The notes under the pieces: model-generated
What the model was told of the DNA's origin: nothing
The model's database searches: none
Seen by the model: the letters and a program-made list of their open reading frames with translations, nothing else
Shown: one piece after another, positions 5,421-6,189 of the stretch
Layout: every line of letters begins with the position of its first letter
Numbering within the stretch: position 1 is the stretch's first letter
From: an uncultured Clostridia bacterium
Lineage (GTDB): Bacteria; Bacillota; Clostridia; Acetivibrionales; CALMWN01
Reading direction: 5' to 3'
Assembly (NCBI GenBank): GCA_937873555.1
Contig: CALMWN010000079.1
Span: forward strand, 1-6,189
Length of the DNA stretch: 6,189 nt
Program-made: the position numbers and the translations under genes

Positions 5421-6189
5421 CTAGAAACTTAGGAATTTACCGGTCTTTGGATCCACATATACCAACCAGTAGCCGAAAGCACCGTATCTTGGTTTGTAGC
5501 CTTCTACCTGTGCCCATCTGCATATGTCCCCGAAAGGCTTCTCATCTACACTATAGACCCCGGGAATTCCGCAAACAATATATTCCCTTCTCCGGATCCT
5601 GTCTGTATAGATGCCTGCTATCAGGTGCCTGTATTTGAAATGGGCCGTAATTACCTTTGGGTTGAATAAGACAGGGGTGTTTATATTGCATTGGTAAAGA
5701 GTATTATTCAGGTATACTGGACTGCTGACCTTCCACCATCTGTAATCCCTTCTTCTGTTGCCGAAAGGATTGCATTCCTGAAAGTTAATATTCCAAATCC
5801 TCACAAGCTTCTCCAGATCAATATTTCCACCATTGACTCTTTCAGGCGGCTTGATCTTGAAGCGTTCAAGGCAACCTTCACAGGGGTTGTAACCCTTGAT
5901 ATTGTTCTCTTTGCTGCAGCTCCCGCTGTTGCCGGCTTCACATTCAGCTGCAGGGTATCCGGGCTTTTCCCTGACATCTTCCTCGATATCGCTTTCCAAT
6001 AATTTATTGAAGGCCTCGGTACCGATACCGATATCTTCTTTGTCATCCGCATTTCCTGAAAGTCCCGAAGAATCATTCTGGTCATTTTTCCCGGCCGTTT
6101 CGTTCCTGATTTTACAGTCCGGATCGACATCCGCCTCACCTTCCGCTTCTTCGGAGGGTTTGTAGATGCTGTCCAACCCTCCCTCATAT
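5421..6189 (-). CDS. Unidentified protein, acidic N-terminal half, aromatic C-terminal domain (start off window)
   Basis: The frame is open to the window edge and ends in TAG at 5421, so at least 255 codons are present. The first start-like codon in frame is TTG 6176, but GAGGGAGGG abuts it with no spacing, so the true start is probably outside the window. Numbering from that TTG, residues 1-95 are rich in Glu, Asp, Gly, Ser and Asn and look disordered. A CxxC (NPCEGC, 97-102) follows. A compact domain of about 125 residues (127-251) is rich in Trp, Tyr, Phe and Arg, with RRRDYRWWKV (141-150), PVYLNNTLYQC (153-163), FKYRHLIAGIYTDR (180-193), GIPGVYSVDEKPFGD (203-217) and RYGAFGYWLVYVDP (230-243). 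No signal peptide or membrane helix is visible. The C-terminal domain seems familiar from clostridial hypothetical proteins, but I cannot name a family or function. It is transcribed toward amtB and has no clear terminator after it. Confidence 0.8.
   Translation of the reverse strand, partial: YEGGLDSIYKPSEEAEGEADVDPDCKIRNETAGKNDQNDSSGLSGNADDKEDIGIGTEAFNKLLESDIEEDVREKPGYPAAECEAGNSGSCSKENNIKGYNPCEGCLERFKIKPPERVNGGNIDLEKLVRIWNINFQECNPFGNRRRDYRWWKVSSPVYLNNTLYQCNINTPVLFNPKVITAHFKYRHLIAGIYTDRIRRREYIVCGIPGVYSVDEKPFGDICRWAQVEGYKPRYGAFGYWLVYVDPKTGKFLSF

Noticed and set aside
5418..5440. A short TCCTA/TAGGA stem overlapping the stop codon of the unidentified gene.
   Set aside because: Only five base pairs and no T-tract, so not a credible terminator or regulatory hairpin.
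5801..6187. A 128-codon minus-strand frame starting ATG 6187, overlapping the unidentified gene in another frame.
   Set aside because: The product is a basic, low-complexity shadow of the acidic coding frame. The other frame extends on to a conserved-looking domain and stop.

Overview
The window reads as chromosomal DNA of a Gram-positive, low-to-moderate GC Firmicute, most likely of class Clostridia. The evidence is the ctsR-mcsA-mcsB stress operon, strong AGGAGG-type ribosome binding sites, GTG starts, sigma-A promoters with exact TATAAT boxes, and a DUF4349 lipoprotein. I cannot name the species from sequence alone. All supported genes lie on the minus strand, so transcription runs from high to low coordinates. 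I see no mobile genes, CRISPR array, tRNA or rRNA.

Layout in direction of transcription. (1) 6189-5421: 3' part of an unidentified protein with an acidic, probably disordered N-terminal half and a Trp/Tyr/Arg-rich C-terminal domain; its start lies off the window. (2) 5420-4998: a gene-free stretch holding a sigma-A promoter and a roughly 300-nt leader. The leader contains a hairpin close to the transcript start and a strong intrinsic terminator far upstream of the next start codon, which looks like a transcription-attenuation device. (3) 4997-3657: an AmtB-type ammonium transporter with all hallmark pore residues. (4) 3656-3472: a spacer dominated by a perfect 25-bp inverted repeat with a 2-nt centre, probably the amtB terminator and possibly a dispersed palindromic element. 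(5) 3471-2434: a DUF4349 lipoprotein with a coiled coil and a C-terminal membrane segment, followed by a 16-bp perfect hairpin terminator. (6) 2433-2012: a spacer with that terminator, a possible 14-codon ORF, and the ctsR promoter and operator. (7) 2011-1: ctsR, mcsA and mcsB. mcsB runs off the window, and in this operon type clpC usually follows.

Functionally the window has two understood units. The left unit is the class III heat-shock operon. CtsR represses its own promoter through a tandem heptad operator just downstream of the predicted transcription start, and McsA/McsB provide the protein-arginine kinase that marks proteins for ClpCP. The middle unit is an ammonium-uptake gene that appears to be controlled by premature termination in its leader, fitting nitrogen control by an RNA-binding antiterminator. 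The ANTAR assignment is an inference: the promoter and terminator are clear, but the hairpin matches the ANTAR target only partly. I see no wholly new gene system. The best candidates for follow-up are the amtB leader, the 52-bp palindrome, the unidentified protein and the tiny ORF upstream of ctsR.
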